DNA of 64,000 nucleotides. Origin: Pyrenopolyporus hunteri. Its lineage: Eukaryota; Ascomycota; Sordariomycetes; Xylariales; Hypoxylaceae. Each line of letters begins with the position of its first letter. Position 1 is the stretch's first letter. The stretch lies in contig CADCXC010000037.1 in assembly GCA_902806595.1 (NCBI GenBank), positions 3,339,881 to 3,403,880 of the forward strand, read 5' to 3'. A program made the translations under genes and the position numbers. The notes under the pieces are model-generated. The model was given only the letters and a program-made list of their open reading frames with translations, ran no database searches and was not told where the DNA came from. Positions 1 through 14,765 of this stretch are shown here, piece after piece.

Positions 1-3000
1 TGCCGGGCGGCGTGCCATACCTCGACCAGTCTCCTTAGCTTAAAACCTTTTAGCTATTCTTGCCTTCTGCCAACTCATCCTGTCTCGAGTAGTCCACCTG
101 CTCGAGACCCTGTTCTGAGATGTATCATTCCCAACACGACGTCTGACCGAGATAAAGCGTAGGACATCTCACCAACTCTCCCATAATTCGCATTCCATTT
201 TGTGGAACATCGCGGAGCTGCGTTCGGCGACGCCGGGGGGGTTAACGGGCGAAACCAACTTCCTAGAGGAATGCGCAGTCAATAGATCGCTGGTATAAGT
301 CCTTATGGAGTCGAAAAAAGCAATTTATCGTTATGTAGTAACCGAATTCTTCTTTCCCTCTACCCGAGGGCGTCGGCCCCGGGATCTTTCTCAGGGATAC
401 GCCATCTGCCTTGAGGCTCGTTGGCCCCTTTTCCCTTCACTTACCACTCCTCATTCGAAGCATAGATTATTCCGAACCTTCAACTCCTACGTGAGAGATC
501 TTGTCCACACCCTCCTCTTGAATTCTAAGTGATTTTCACGAGCTTCAAGCACTCATATATGACTAATGCCGTTCATACGAGTTGGCTAGCTACCCCTCTG
601 CGCCCCCGCTAGAGACCTTGAAGGGGCCTATATCGTGTGCGGTGAGAGGAGAGAGAAAGATGAGTTTTATATAGGTACAAATTATCTGGATACGTGGGTG
701 GGCAGTTACATGGCGTCGCCAAAAATATTAGGTAGGTACACGTAGGTAGGTAGCTATCGACTCGGATCGGGATCGTAGGCTGGACTAGTGAAGCTTCTTG
801 CTCCGTTGCCCTCCCTCGCTTCTCCGTCTACGGAGGCGCCTGGGAACTGGTAAACCCGTAACTAACCTTTCTCAAGAGGAAGACAAGATATAGGGAGCAA
901 ATATTCCTCTACGAAAATAGATGTCTAAGAACATGGTTACTACCCCCTCACTTTTATTCCGTGCTTACTCAAATACCTGCCACCTGTACTTGGTTCACTT
1001 AATCTGAGAGGCTGAATGGTGAATGATAACGAAACTCCTTGTGTGATTGTTATCCAGTACTTCGCAGGGTTCGTACACATACCTACCCCAACATACATTC
1101 AACGGTGGCCCTTGACTCGGGATCCTAGCGGGGGGAAGCCGGACGCACAGGTTAGGCATTACGGAATATTAGTATAGGCTCGCGTAGCTACAAGTATAGG
1201 CTCTCTCATCAGATCGGGAGTGCCTATTGATATATAAGTCTTGTCTATGTTATCGGCATCGATGCGTTTTGCTCATGCGGCGCTTCAGTGCCTCTTCCAC
1301 TCGACTGGGGGCCCCGGTGCTTGATCATGAATCTCCGCGGACGAGTGCTGAGCGCCTTTCGCATTGGTCCTGGTAGACCGGGGTGTCGTGCCATCTACCA
1401 AGAACTACCAAGATAAGCCTCGTACCTAAACTCCGAACCAAACTCCTAGACGGTGAGACGTTGGTGTGTTTTGCGGGTAGCGATACGTGCGTCGTATGGT
1501 TCCCTCGCGTTATTCACCATATTTTACCGTTCGTACGGACGAATTGGTCACATGAACTCCCAGTGAGGCCTTTTTTTTTTTTTTTTTTTTTTTTTCAAGC
1601 GGAAGAAGAGATTCGCATGTTGTAATATGTGAGCGCAGTTGTCAGAATCATTATATACTATATTAAGGCACCGGCATAATATCGTAAGGATAGTAATAAT
1701 ATATGTAGGATCTTTTATATAAATACCTACCTATATATGTATGAGGTCGGTTAAGTCATTCCCGATATATAATTCACCCTCTCCGAGATTATAAATCATA
1801 GGTTACGCTGGGAATCTTGGAGGCTGTTACACGAGCACATCAAGGTAAAAGGCGTGTAGGTAGGCAGATAATATACATAAGTAGATTAGACCCCCTTGTA
1901 GCCATTGTGAGTCGTACCATACATACTAAGGTACGGTTGGGGGAAAGGAAGATAAAAATTTTTTTCTTGAGGAGGGTAAAGCCTCGTACCCTTGACTTGA
2001 CACCTTTTAGAAGTATGCTCTTTTCGTTTCCCCTCAAAATACGTCTTAGGGTTAATCTTTAATAGAAATGGTCCGAGCCACGCCGCCGCGCTCTCACGAG
2101 TTTTTTTTTAGAATTCAAAATGATACTTCTTCCACCGGGTTGGTATGCCTAGGCGCCTGTGTTTAAGCGATGTCAAAGATTCGGCTACTCCGCTAGTCGC
2201 GAGATCTGGTTTATTAACTCTCGTCCTGTCAATCTGTTTAGCTGCTCCCACACTTGTTGGTGGGGATGATATATTATTGTAGTTCCAGAAGCATGGGTGC
2301 AACGCAGCTTTATTTGATCCGAGACGTTGTCCTGGGTCGGTCTTCATTGGTTGAAGTTCTGTAGAGGGAGATGGCCGAGGACGCTGATGCTCATTTATGG
2401 CGGCGACGTTTGGCACATCATTTACAATGGTACTATCTCGTGTTCGATTTTGCGAATCGTCCTAGGTCGTTATGCATGCACCTATGTACGTACGTACAAA
2501 TATAGCATAGATCTACAGCCTTAACTTCGATAACGTTTCCTAGTACAGGCGCGTATCCTGACTGGCTTAGCCATTGGTAGGCTTCAAGATGACCTCTAGG
2601 CCGAACGTTCCCTTCTATATATACATACACGTGTGGAACCAAGGTATCAAAGAGGATAGGATATATACAGGAAGCTTAGATAAATACACGTGGTCGACCC
2701 TGGACACAGTTTACCCCCGTGTCTTGGAATCTATGAGGGGGTTTGGCATGCAGGCTCTATTATGCCAGTCGACCTTTTGATTTAGGTTGTTGACGCAAGT
2801 CTTGCCGCATGACATTCGCTCGATAATGGTGAATCGTGGAACAAGCTGCCTCTAACCCCTTTCGTGTTGGACACTCGTAGGAGACGTGCGTAATGGCTGA
2901 TGGTATACGCCTCTATATATAAGGGGAGAGGGTATGTACCATTGTCGACTGTGTACGTAGTGCGGTGAAAGAGGGCTGAAGCTACCCGCGAATCCCTGTC

Positions 3001-6000
3001 ATGCATTTATATTGTGCATACCATAGTACGGTAAACACGGCTCTGTTCAACTCCACCTTGGTTTCTGGAAGGCTTCGCTGGCTTTAATTTCGGCCATCAT
3101 TCGTGGAGACAGCCAACGCTTGGCTGCATGGAATCAAGGCCACGATGATTCTTGACGGCTCCAGATGCCCCACGTGAAAGTTTCTTTCCTTAAGCTGACA
3201 AGACGGCACGTTTCGAATTTCCTGATCTCCATCGAAAGGTCCCCCAGCATGGACATGCGAAGGTAGCGTAGAGGATTGATTGGCGGGTGGGTATTTAGCC
3301 CATTCTGCATCTCAGATAGCTGCTTGGAGTGTCGTTATGAAAAGCTGGATGATTTTCGGATAGAGCTCTCGGCCGTCGAAGAATCCCGGCTCTAGAGGCT
3401 TATTAGGTAGGTAGGTACCTAGGGAGGTAGGTAGGCATGTAGGTAGGTCTACGTTATGCTTCCGATCGTGAATGCCCTCGTCACCCCTGATACGTCTAGG
3501 CGGTGATTCCCCGTTTCTTTTTCGGTATATGTAATGATATGTAATGTGCATGCCGTGGTGCCCCAAAAGACGTGGTCTTTGAAACGACCCATTGTTTCTT
3601 ATTTTTCTTTTTCCCTTCCCTCCCTATCTCGGAGATGGGAAGTTCCTACATACATATGTACGAGTCCGACATTTCGCTGGCCCCCCCCCCGGGCCACCAT
3701 GCAGGGAAGCAAGACTGTCAAAACGCTTAGTTCCTCTCAAGAAGCCTTTCCATTGGTGCAGTGTGTAGGTACTAATGGCGCTGGTGGGAAGACTCCGCCC
3801 TCGCAGCGGACATTTCCTTTTATGCTGGTACGTGGGAGTGGGCCTTAAACCGAGTTCCTGGTAACGAGGACGTTAATACTGTATTCACTGTGTTCGACGT
3901 ATGTAGGTAGGTAAGTACGTAGGTAGGTAGGTAGGTATGTATTGTACAATATATTTCATGTATGGATGCGAGTACCTATAGGTATCTGGTACGCCGTCTC
4001 GCAAGTTGCTGCTAACCCTGCAAGCAAACTGCGGTAGATCAAGATGCAACCTGATCATGTCGAATCACCTAAGCCGAATGCTGCTTATCTCTAAGACGTG
4101 TACCTGCTGCTTGCTGCTTCTCTCATCATTGTTCCCCTCATCTGATCCAACACTTCAAGCTGACGTTTACTCATTGTCATGTATCGTGTATAGGATGAAG
4201 CATGTTAGGGATGTTTAATACCATGTAGCCCGGAGAATAGTCCGTAGATTGCGAAAGTTGCCCAACGCTAGCAAGGAGGCCTGCGTCGTTAAGGCCGGTG
4301 ACAACTGGGTGTCACTCCCTCGTTGGTTTAAACCGTGGGGATGGGTCTTCGGGCGAATTGTACAATACAATACAATACGATACCTACCACATAATATACC
4401 TTGCGGTCCCCGATGGCTCTCTTCCAGCTAAGCGGTTCAGGCCAAGCCCTATTTATGGTAGTTAGGCTAGAATGCAAGCCGAAGGCTGGCCCTGGCCACT
4501 CCAGCTGCCAGTACCGGCTAACTCCTGTCTCGCAAGGATCATGGTACAGCGACGATAATCGACGAGCCCGTACAAATGTCATCAGCGATAGGTGCGTGCG
4601 ATGGGTCTTGGCGTCTTTAGGAAGAATAGCGTAGTCTTGTATGAACCCAGGCACACCCGGCCAAGGGTTTCCCGGCGTGGTACTTCTTTCGGGGTTGTTA
4701 GTTGACAGTACGATCGACGACATAGCAAGCTTAAATACACACATATTTCCGCCCACCTTCAACCCCCATCTCACTACTACGAGCCTGAGAGGTATGCGTG
4801 CGATCCATCCCTTGCCTACACGACCACACGAGAGATTAACCTACGCTTACACGAACTCGCACATTCCTCAGACTTTTGGTTACGCAATCCGGCAGCCTAG
4901 AGACCATAAGCCGTAACCGTCATAGCTCGCGTCGTCCGTCGTCTTTCCTGATCCTCATCTGGCCCACTTACACGCCCAGCGAAGAAACTTGAAACGGCCG
5001 CACCAGCTTCTTGTTTACTTCCTTTGTTTTTCGGCAATGTGTGATTATACCCAGGTATACGCCGGCTGCCAGAAACAGGGTCAATGGTATATTCTAATCT
5101 AGATCTTACCAGGTGGAATATTGCTGTCAGCATTTGCGGTTCGTCGTCCAAAGATGGTGTTCGATATACGAGAGGACAAACAAGGTCTGCGTCCCGAATG
5201 TGACGCATCTGGAAATAAGGTAATATTATTATAGCCTCGCATCAACCCTACACGCTTTTATCTCATAACCATTTGGCCAGCTACTGACATGTTCCTTTCC
5301 AGGCATGATGAATTATGCTGTAAGCCCCTCATTCTCTCACTTGCAGATATTGCAAGGGTCCTCTTCTGGGCCTCCCCGCCTTTCTGTCCGTTCTCTCCCC
5401 AACTTGCATTGCTCGGCTATGCTCGCGTCTAGGTTGACCTGTTTAACTCGTTAATATTTTCGCTTTCTGTCTCGCTTCCTCTCTATAGAGATAGCCTCGA
5501 TAGTTCATCCGAACTTTACTGACAATGCCTGCTTCCAGCCGACTGCCGCCCACAGTCCCCGCCGCCGTGGGAGCACATGATCAGACGAAGCAAGAGGCCC
5601 ACATCATATTTCTAAATCGGACCTGTATTGGCAAAAATCACAAGTCTGCAGTGAAGCTTGCAGGAGCGCCGGGAAATAACAGGACTTAGGTCCACCCCCA
5701 GAGTGCAACGGAGTGGGCTGCGAGCATGATACCAACCCACCTCGGGTTATAGGGAATGCGAACCTTCTACTGCTGGCCGCTTTGCTTAAAGAGCATATGG
5801 TCTCGGAAACAACGGGCTTACGAGTGTTTGGAATATAGTGTTTTTAAAAAGGATACATGGTTTGTTATGGGGGCGTTCTATCAGCGGGTTCTTAGATGCT
5901 GTAGGGAAACCAGCGTGTAAGCGGACCGATACGGGTGGGATAAAATGTCGGATACTGGGATAACTTATTAGGTACTATATGAATGCTAGAGGTACAAGGA

Positions 6001-6095
6001 AGACCATCGAGATCATAGGACCCGTAGTTTGCCGCATGATAGTTCAAGAGAGAGACATTCTTTTAGATGAGTACGACGGCTGGCTATTTGCCATG
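1..6095. other. Gene-poor balanced-GC spacer with dispersed TAGG/CCTA repeats
   Basis: No gene could be recognised on either strand. Open frames are all about 150 codons or shorter and none shows a known domain or consistent protein-like composition. The sequence holds a T25 homopolymer at 1571-1595 and clusters of GTAGGTAGGTA-type repeats near 723-755, 1855-1866, 3403-3446 and 3901-3940. A short ATG frame at 5525-5689 (54 codons) follows a pyrimidine-rich stretch, but nothing identifies it. The composition is unlike the AT blocks, since CpA and CpT are common, so this spacer is not saturated by RIP. Confidence 0.6.
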
Positions 6096-6139
6096 AAACC
6101 GCCAACCCGCCAAAACGTTGGAAAAAAAGATGACATAAG
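6096..6139 (+). repeat. Left terminal inverted repeat
   Basis: It begins AAACCGCCAACCCG and ends TGACATAAG. It pairs with 22824-22866 on the opposite strand. It retains far more GC than the adjacent block, so it lies at the taper of RIP mutation. Confidence 0.75.
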
Positions 6140-9100
6140 TTATATATGCGATAAACGACTAGAAAAAAAAGATGACATAATCGCATATTTAGGTTAATAT
6201 AGCTGATATAATACGAAAAAAAATGACATAATATTAAAAATATTTAAATTAATATAATAATTTAATTTTATTAAATAATCGATATTATAATAATATAATT
6301 TCGTATTAAAATATTTATTATAATAATAATAAAAATAAATATATTTTTATTAAATATTTCGTTATTTTACGTAACGAATATTTAAAATATAATTTTTAAA
6401 GGTAATATATTTATCGATTAATGTAAAATTAAATCGTTTATAATTTTTATATATATATAATTTAATTTATTTTATTTATTTCGTATTTTTTATTATACGA
6501 TTATATAATAATTAATCGATTATTAATTAACGACTTTTTATTCGTTTAATAAATTTCGAAATATCGAATATTTTTATTACCGATACGTTTTTATAAAATC
6601 GTAATTTATTACGTTACGTATTATATTTTATTATAATATTTTATAATTTTAATTATAAAAAACGTTATTATATATTTAAATATTTATTATTATTATCGAT
6701 TTTTTAAAATTTATGTATTTTTATAAATTAATAAAATTATTATAAATACGAAACGATATAAAATAAAATTTTATTTTATTATTAATTTTTTTAATATTAA
6801 TTTTTTTAATTTTAATATTATACGATTATTTAATCGTTTAAATATTCGATAACGAAATTTAAAACGATTTTATTATTTTATTTATTATATTATTTTTTAA
6901 GTTACGGTTTTTTATATTTTATTTACGATTTTTTAAATATCGACTCGTATTAATAACGTATTAACGATATAATTTTATAATAAATTTCGATTAATAATAA
7001 TAAAATTTTATATTTAATCGTCGATAAATAATTTTATTATACGATTATTTTATTAAAATTTATTTTTTATTTTTATTTAATTTTATATAATTTATAAAAC
7101 GATTAATTAAATATTTTCGTTAAATTTTATTTTATTTTTTTTTTAACGTTATTTATTTAATTTATTATTTTTAACGCGTTTATTTTATCTCGTATTTTTT
7201 TTTTATTTTTTTATATTTCGATTTATAATTTTATTTTATTTTTAACTTAATTATTAATTTTTAATTAATTCGAAAATATTAAAAACGTTTTTTAATAAAA
7301 TTTTCGAAATATTTATATTTTTTTTAATATATAATATTATTAACGTTTTTTAATATAATTTATAATATATCGTTTATATATAATAAATAATTTTTCGAAA
7401 TCGATTTTTCGAAATTATTAAATTTATATTATAACGATAATAAATATTACGAAAAAAAATATTTATTATTTTATTACGATTTATTTTATTTAATATTTAA
7501 TTTAAGATATTATTTTTTTTTATATATATTTATATAAATATAAATATATTTTTCGATTTATTTAATAATTACGAAGAATTTTTTTTTATTTTTATAAGAT
7601 ATTTATAAATTAAAGTTTTTTTATTATTTATAAAATGTTTATTTTCGAAAAAACGGCGCGATTTAATCGATAAAATTTATTCGATTTTTATAAAAAAACT
7701 TCGATTAATTAAATTTAAGTTCGATTCGACGCGATTTAATGTCGAAAGTTTTAATTTTAATTATAAACGTATTACGTTTTAAAAAACGAAATTATTAATT
7801 AAAATATAATAAATAATAAAATCGTTATAATTTAAAATTTAACTTTATATATTTATATAAAATATTTAATAATAATTAATTTTAATCGTATTTAAATATA
7901 TTTTCGTTTTATTATTACGAAATTATATTTTTAACGATATTTTTAAATTAATTTTTTAAATCATTTTTATATAATTTATACGTTTTAATATTAATTAAAA
8001 AAAATTAAAAGATTTTTTCGTTTTAATCGAAAATTTTAATATTAATCGTTTTAATTTTATAAATTATTATTTAAATTTTAATTTATTTTTATCGAAAAAG
8101 TTTAAAAAAATTTTAAACGATTATAAAATTTTAAAAATATCGTTTATAAATTTTATTAATAAAACGTTTACGTTATCGATATATAAAATAAACGAAATTA
8201 TTAAATTTTAAAAATTTATTCGAATTATAATAACGTAAATAAAATTAAAAAAATATATGTAAATTATTTCGAATTTAAAGTTTTATATTTTTTATTTTAA
8301 ATTTAATAATATTTTTTTTAATAACGTATTTCGCGATGTTTTAATTAATGTTATTACGATCGTTAATAAAATTAAAAAAAAATATTTTTATTTTTTATCG
8401 CTGTAAAAGAAAATTTAATTTTTACGGTTATTATTAACCGATTTAAAAAATCCGATAAAAGATAAACTTTTAAATAAATCGAAGTAGAAAAAATTTTATT
8501 TTTAAACGATTAAATTAAACGAAAACCGTATAAAAATATCGCAATTAACGAAAATATTATCGAAGTTTATATTTAATGTTATATTAACAAAAAAAAAATA
8601 AAAAAAACTTTCGACGACTATTTATTCGAAAAAATATAAAAGTTTATAAATCGTCGATTTAAACGTTTTAACGAAATATTTATTTATTATAAAATCGTTT
8701 TTTTAAAATTATTAATATTAATAAAATTTTTTTACTCGAAATTCGATACGTTTTAAAATAATATATTTATATAATTCGAATAATTTTAATTTTTTAAATA
8801 TATAAATAAATTAATTAAAACTTATATTATTATTAATTTTTTATTTTTAATTATTAAATATAAAAGTTTCGATATTAATATTTTTTAACTTTTATCGATT
8901 ATTTAAAATTAAATTATTTTAAAATATATTATTTATTTTAATATTATTTAAAAATTATATTAATATATAAAAAAAAGCCGTTATTTTTTATTATTTATTA
9001 TTATTATTTTTAATATTATATCGAATAATACGAAAATATAGTTTTATATATTTTAACGAAATTCGAATAAAATTTATAATAAATATTTTATTATTTATTT

Positions 9101-9264
9101 TATCGATATTTTTATATTATCGAAAGTAAAATAATATAAATAATTACGTATATATATTATTAATATATTTATATAAACGAAAAAAAAAAATATATTAAAT
9201 GTTATAATTATATTATTTTATTTTAATTTATTTTTAAATACGATAATAAAAATAATAAATATAA

Positions 9265-9485
9265 ATAACGATAATATAATAAATTTAAAAAGTTCGTTAA
9301 ATTCGAAATAATTAATTTTAAACGATAATAACGTAATAAATTCGAAAGGTTTATCGAATTCGAAATAATTAATTTTAAACGATAATAATATAATAAATTT
9401 AAAAAATTTATTAAATTTAAAATAATCGATTTTAAACGATAATAATATAATAAATCGAGGAAATTTATTAAATTTAAAACGGTCG
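9265..9485. repeat. 57-bp tandem repeat, about four copies, in RIP DNA
   Basis: The phrase CGATAATAA(T/C)RTAATAAAT recurs at 9269, 9323, 9380 and 9437, giving steps of 54, 57 and 57 bp. Copies differ mainly by C/T and G/A, as expected from RIP after duplication. A 57-bp period equals 19 codons, so the array may derive from a repeated protein segment of the destroyed element. That coding origin is inference. Confidence 0.7.
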
Positions 9486-11518
9486 GTTTTAAATATATCG
9501 TTAAATTATTTTAAATTTTTAATATAATTTATATATTTTTTAAATAATATATTTCGTTTAAAAAATAATAAAATATAAAAACGTAAAATTAATAATAAAA
9601 AATTATCGCGTTTTTAAATAAATTAATAAAATATAATAATTTTAAAAATTTATATAAAATTTACGAAATTATATTTAATAAAAAAATAGTTATAAATTCG
9701 AATTTAATTAAAATTATAATTTAAAATAAAAACACTCGTATTTTCGTTTTAATTTTAATATTTTTTTTAAATTAAAATTATAAATTTATTTATTTTTTAT
9801 TTAATATAACGATATAAAATATATTATAAATTATATAATTTTTTATTTTTTAATAAATTTTTATTTTATAAGAAAATTTTTAAACTTTTATTATCGACGT
9901 TAAATCCGTTATTTTTTTTTATATTTTAACTTCGTTAATTTAAAAAATACGACGGTAATAAACGATCTTATAAATCGATATAAATTTAAAATTTCGACGT
10001 TACGAAATATCGATAAAACGTATTTTATAATTTAAAATTAATCGAAAATATTATTTAATCGATATTCGATTTTAAAATATTAACGTATTCGCCGCGTTAA
10101 TTAATATATTTATCCTCGTTATATTTTAAAAATTTAATCGATTTAATATTTAATAAATTAATTATTTTATTAAAAGTTTCGATTTAAATTCGTCGATTTA
10201 ATAAACTTTTTATTATATTTCGAAATTTTTTTATAAAAAGTCGTAATTATTATAAACCGTTCGATAATTTAATTAATATATTTCGAGTTTTTATAAATTA
10301 AAACGAAATCGAAAATAATAATTTTATTAAAATATATTAAAATTTACTTAATTAATTACCGAATAATAATAATATTTTTATATATAATTATTTTTTTCGA
10401 ATAAAATCGTAATAAAATAATTTTAAAACCCGTAAAATATATATATTTATATTAAATACGTAATTTAATTCATTACGTAATTAATTTAATTACCGTTAAA
10501 TTATATTTTTTTTTACATTTATATCGTTATTTTAATTAATTTAATCGTTAAACTTTTTTTTTATAAACATTTAAACGAAATCGATAACCATTAAACCATA
10601 AATTTAAAAACTCGATTATTTTATAATATAATAAAAAATACCACATTTTCGAACGTTTTTATTATTAATTATAAATAAAGTTAATTTATTTTCGATTAAT
10701 TATTATTATAAACGTTAAAACGTAACGTTAAATTAAATTTCGTAATTATAAAATTATAAATCGATAAAAATTTAACATTAACGACGATAATTATAAATTA
10801 AAATTATAAAATAATTATTTACATTCGTAAATCGAATTAAATATATCATTAACTTTACGTTTAATATCGTATTTTTATTTTTTTTAAATAAAAACGATAT
10901 AACGTTTCGATTAAATATAACGTAATTTAAAATTTAAAAAAAATTATATTAATATTATATATTTTTTTAAATTATTTAAAAAAATAATTAAAAATTAAAA
11001 TCGAATAAATATTCCCTTTTATTAATTTTTTTTATTATATTATAATAAATTATTAAATAATTCTACTACGTTTTTAATAATATATTCGAATGTAATTTAA
11101 ATTTATTTAATAAAAAATATTTTCGTATTTTAATATAACTTATATTATTAAAAAAAAAAAACGTTAAATAATTACGTATAAAATGGTCGAATTATACGAC
11201 CGGTTTTTATTTTAAAATATCGAAAAACGTTTATAAAAAGGTGGGATATTTCGAATAATAAACGTTATATAATTTATTTTATAAAAAAGATAACATTCGA
11301 AATAATTATAATAAAAAAAATTTAAATTTTTTTTTTTACATCGCATTAAAATCCATTTTATTATTAAACGGTTTTTTTTAATTTATTATTAAATTCATAT
11401 AAAAACCGTTAAATTTAATATTATATCGTAAAATAAATTTTACTTTTTACTCGTTATATAAATTTTTAAATAAAGTTTCGAATTAAAATATATATCGCCT
11501 ATATTTATTATATTATAA

Positions 11519-11578
11519 ATAAATAAATACTTAAATAAATACCTATTTATTTATTTCTTTATTTAAGTATTTATTTAT
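11519..11578. repeat. Perfect 21-bp hairpin in the AT block
   Basis: Arms 11519-11539 and 11558-11578 are exact reverse complements (ATAAATAAATACTTAAATAAA) around an 18-nt loop. It could be the junction of nested elements, a palindromic end, or chance in low-complexity DNA. The CTT/AAG inside the arm makes chance less likely. Confidence 0.55.
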
Positions 11579-14500
11579 ATATAAAAATAAGTATTTATAT
11601 AAATTTATTTTTTAAATTTTTTTTAAAAAATTAATTATACTTTTTATTATAATAAATAAAAAGTAAAATATAAAATATAAATTTAATTAATTAAAATAAA
11701 AATAAATTTAATTTACATTAATAATAAATAAATAAATTAAATAATATTAATATAAAATAATAATATAAAAATTTAAATATTTTTTATATATATAAATATT
11801 TAATTATTTACATCGATTAAAAAAAAATTAATTAATATATATTAACGCTTTAATTAATTATAATATAAATATTATATATATAATTATTAAAAACTCGAAT
11901 ATTTTTAATATAATATAATATCATTTAATTTATTACGCGTAATTCGCGATATATTTTTAAAATATAAAAATAAAAAATATAATATAATTTTTAATTTTTA
12001 ATATAATTACTACGATATTATTTTACGTAATAACGATATTTTATTAAATAATTAACTTAATTTATAATTACTATTTAATAATTTATATTTTAATTAAAAA
12101 ACCTTTTTTTTTTATTAATATATTTTTTTAAAATTTTCGTTAATATAATTATAATTTAAACCTACGTATTTTATATATATATATATATATATCGAATATT
12201 TTATTAAAATTAAATTATATTTAAAATAACGATTAATCGAATCGTATCGACGTAAATTATTAATTATTTAAAATATTAAAATAATTAAAAACGTTATATA
12301 TATAAATAAATTAAAAATCATATATAAACGTATAAATTAAATATTTAAATATTTCGAATATTTATTTATTATACGTATCGAAAAAAAAAAAAATCGAATT
12401 AAATAAATAATTATATTAAAAAAAATTAATAATTTCTCGTAATTTTTATTTTACTTAAATTTATAATAAAATTAAAATTAATTTAATATATTATTTACTT
12501 TATTAATATAACGTCGTTTTAACTATTTAAATAAAAAAAAAAATATACATTTTTTTTATATAAATAACCTTCGAAAAACGCGCTAACGAATTAACTTTTA
12601 ATTTAATTAAATTAAAAAATTTTAAAATTTAAAAATTATAAATTCGAATTTAATATAATTTAAATCGTTATAAATTTTTTTATTAATTATTTTATAATTA
12701 CATATTATTAAATAAAAAGTTTTATTACGTTATTTACATATATAAATTCGAAAAAAAAAATTAAAATATATATTACGAATGAAAAATTAACTTAAATCGA
12801 AAAAATATATTTTAAAAAATAATTAACTTAAATTCGAAAATAAAAAACGTTTTATTAAAATACTCGAAATAAACACGTCGAATATACGTCGAAACGACTC
12901 GAAATTATCCGTTTAATTATTATATATATTAATTATTATATAACTTTCACCGTTTTTAAAATTTATTAATCGTAAATAAAAAATAACGTAACGTAATCTC
13001 GTATTAAAAATACGATAAACGATATCGTAATACGGTAAACGAATTAAATTTTAATTTTCCCACTTTAATTATATAATTATTTTTTAAATATATTAACTTA
13101 AAAAAATAATATAAAAATAAATATATTAATTACGTTTAAAGTAAAAAAAATTTTTATATTTATAATAATAACGTTTATAAATTATACGTAAATATATTTA
13201 CGATATTAAAAAAATTAAATTTAATAAATTCCCCTCGAAAATTACGTATTTAAAACTAATTAAATAATATCCGTTAAATCGTTTAATAATAATATATAAA
13301 ATAATAACACATAAAATAATAATATATAAAATAATAAAATAACTCATTTAATTTAAATTATTCGCCGTAATAAAAATAATATTATTAAAAATTTATAAAA
13401 AATTAAAAATAATAAATAAATTAATATTTAAATTATTTATTTTTATAATTTAATAATAAATTAATTCGTTAAAAATAAATAATTATTTTAAATAATATAC
13501 TTTTAAAAATTATTTATAAAATAACACGTAAAATAATTAATTATTAAATAAATAATCGAAAAATAATACATTTTAATAAATTTTTATATATTATAATAAA
13601 TAAATTTTCGATTAATATATTTTTTAAAAATAAAAGTTAAAATTATATCTTTAATAAATTAAATATACGCGTACGTATTTAAATATATTAAATAAAATAA
13701 ATAACTTTAATTTTATTTCGAATTATAAAATTAATATTAATAAATAAATCGAAAATATTATATTCGTTTAATATTTATTTAACTTTACGTTTTTTAATAA
13801 TAATATAAAGTACGCGTTTTAATTAAAACTTTAAAAAAATTTTTACGTTAAAAAAGTTATTTTTAAATATCGTTAATTATTTACTTTCGATATTTACCGT
13901 TATAATTAATAATATATCCTTTTTAATATTCGATATTAAATTTTTTTAAAATAATTATAATTACGTTAAAAAAGTTAAATTTCCACTTTACGCCCCCTAA
14001 TTTATAATTTTTTATAAAACGTTATAATTCGAATAAAATAAAAAAATAAAAATAAATTTTATTATATCTATATTTTACCCGTTAAATTTAAATAAAAACG
14101 TTACGACGAACGATATTAACGATTTAATTAATTTATAAATAAAAACGTTAAATACGAATAAAATTTCTTTTTAAATCGTAATCGAATTCGATTATAACGA
14201 TAAAAACGTTAATTAATTATTTTTTAAATATATTTAATTCGATTTTAAAAAAATAATTTCTTTAATAAAGGAAAAATTATTATTATTTTATTTAATTTTT
14301 TTAAAATTTATATCGTTATTTAATATTAATATAATCGAACGTCGAATAAATGTAATATTTTTTTAAATTATATTAAATTATATTTAAATAATATAAAAAT
14401 ACGGGATTTTTATTTATTTTTTTAATGTATTATTTTTTATATTATTAAAACGTATAATATATTCCTTCGAAAAAAAAATAAATATTTTCGATGCGAAATA

Positions 14501-14644
14501 TTTTAACGGTTTTTTTTAAAATTTATACGTAATAAAAAAATTTATTAATATACATAATATTATTTAAAATCTAAGAAATAATAAATCGTAAAATTAAATA
14601 TTATCACCTATATTTACAAATTATTAATTAATCGAAACTCGCGA

Positions 14645-14765
14645 AATAAACGCCGCGAAAAAAAAAAACGCGTTTTTATAAACAAAAACACCGCGAAAAA
14701 AAAAACGAATATTTTCATAAATAAAAATACCGCGAAAAAAAAAACGAATGTTTTTATTAATAAAA
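14645..14765. repeat. ~38-bp tandem repeat with CCGCG core
   Basis: The core CCGCGAAAAAAAAAACG recurs at about 14653, 14691 and 14730. The steps are 38 and 39 bp. A weaker related GCCGTAAAAAAAAAACCG lies near 14842. The period resembles the ~37-bp array at 49.65-49.97 kb. Confidence 0.6.

Noticed and set aside
3403..3446. Telomere-type repeat
   Set aside because: The unit is TAGG/GTAGGTA, not TTAGGG, and it is scattered internally in palindromic form.
5219..5348. Splice-like signals (GTAATA donor, CTGACATGTTCCTTTCCAG acceptor, then GTAAGC...TTGCAG)
   Set aside because: The implied internal exon is under 20 bp and no protein family appears on either side.
5525..5689. 54-codon ATG frame after a pyrimidine-rich leader
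   Set aside because: No recognised motif, no convincing continuation by splicing, and the surrounding DNA is noncoding.
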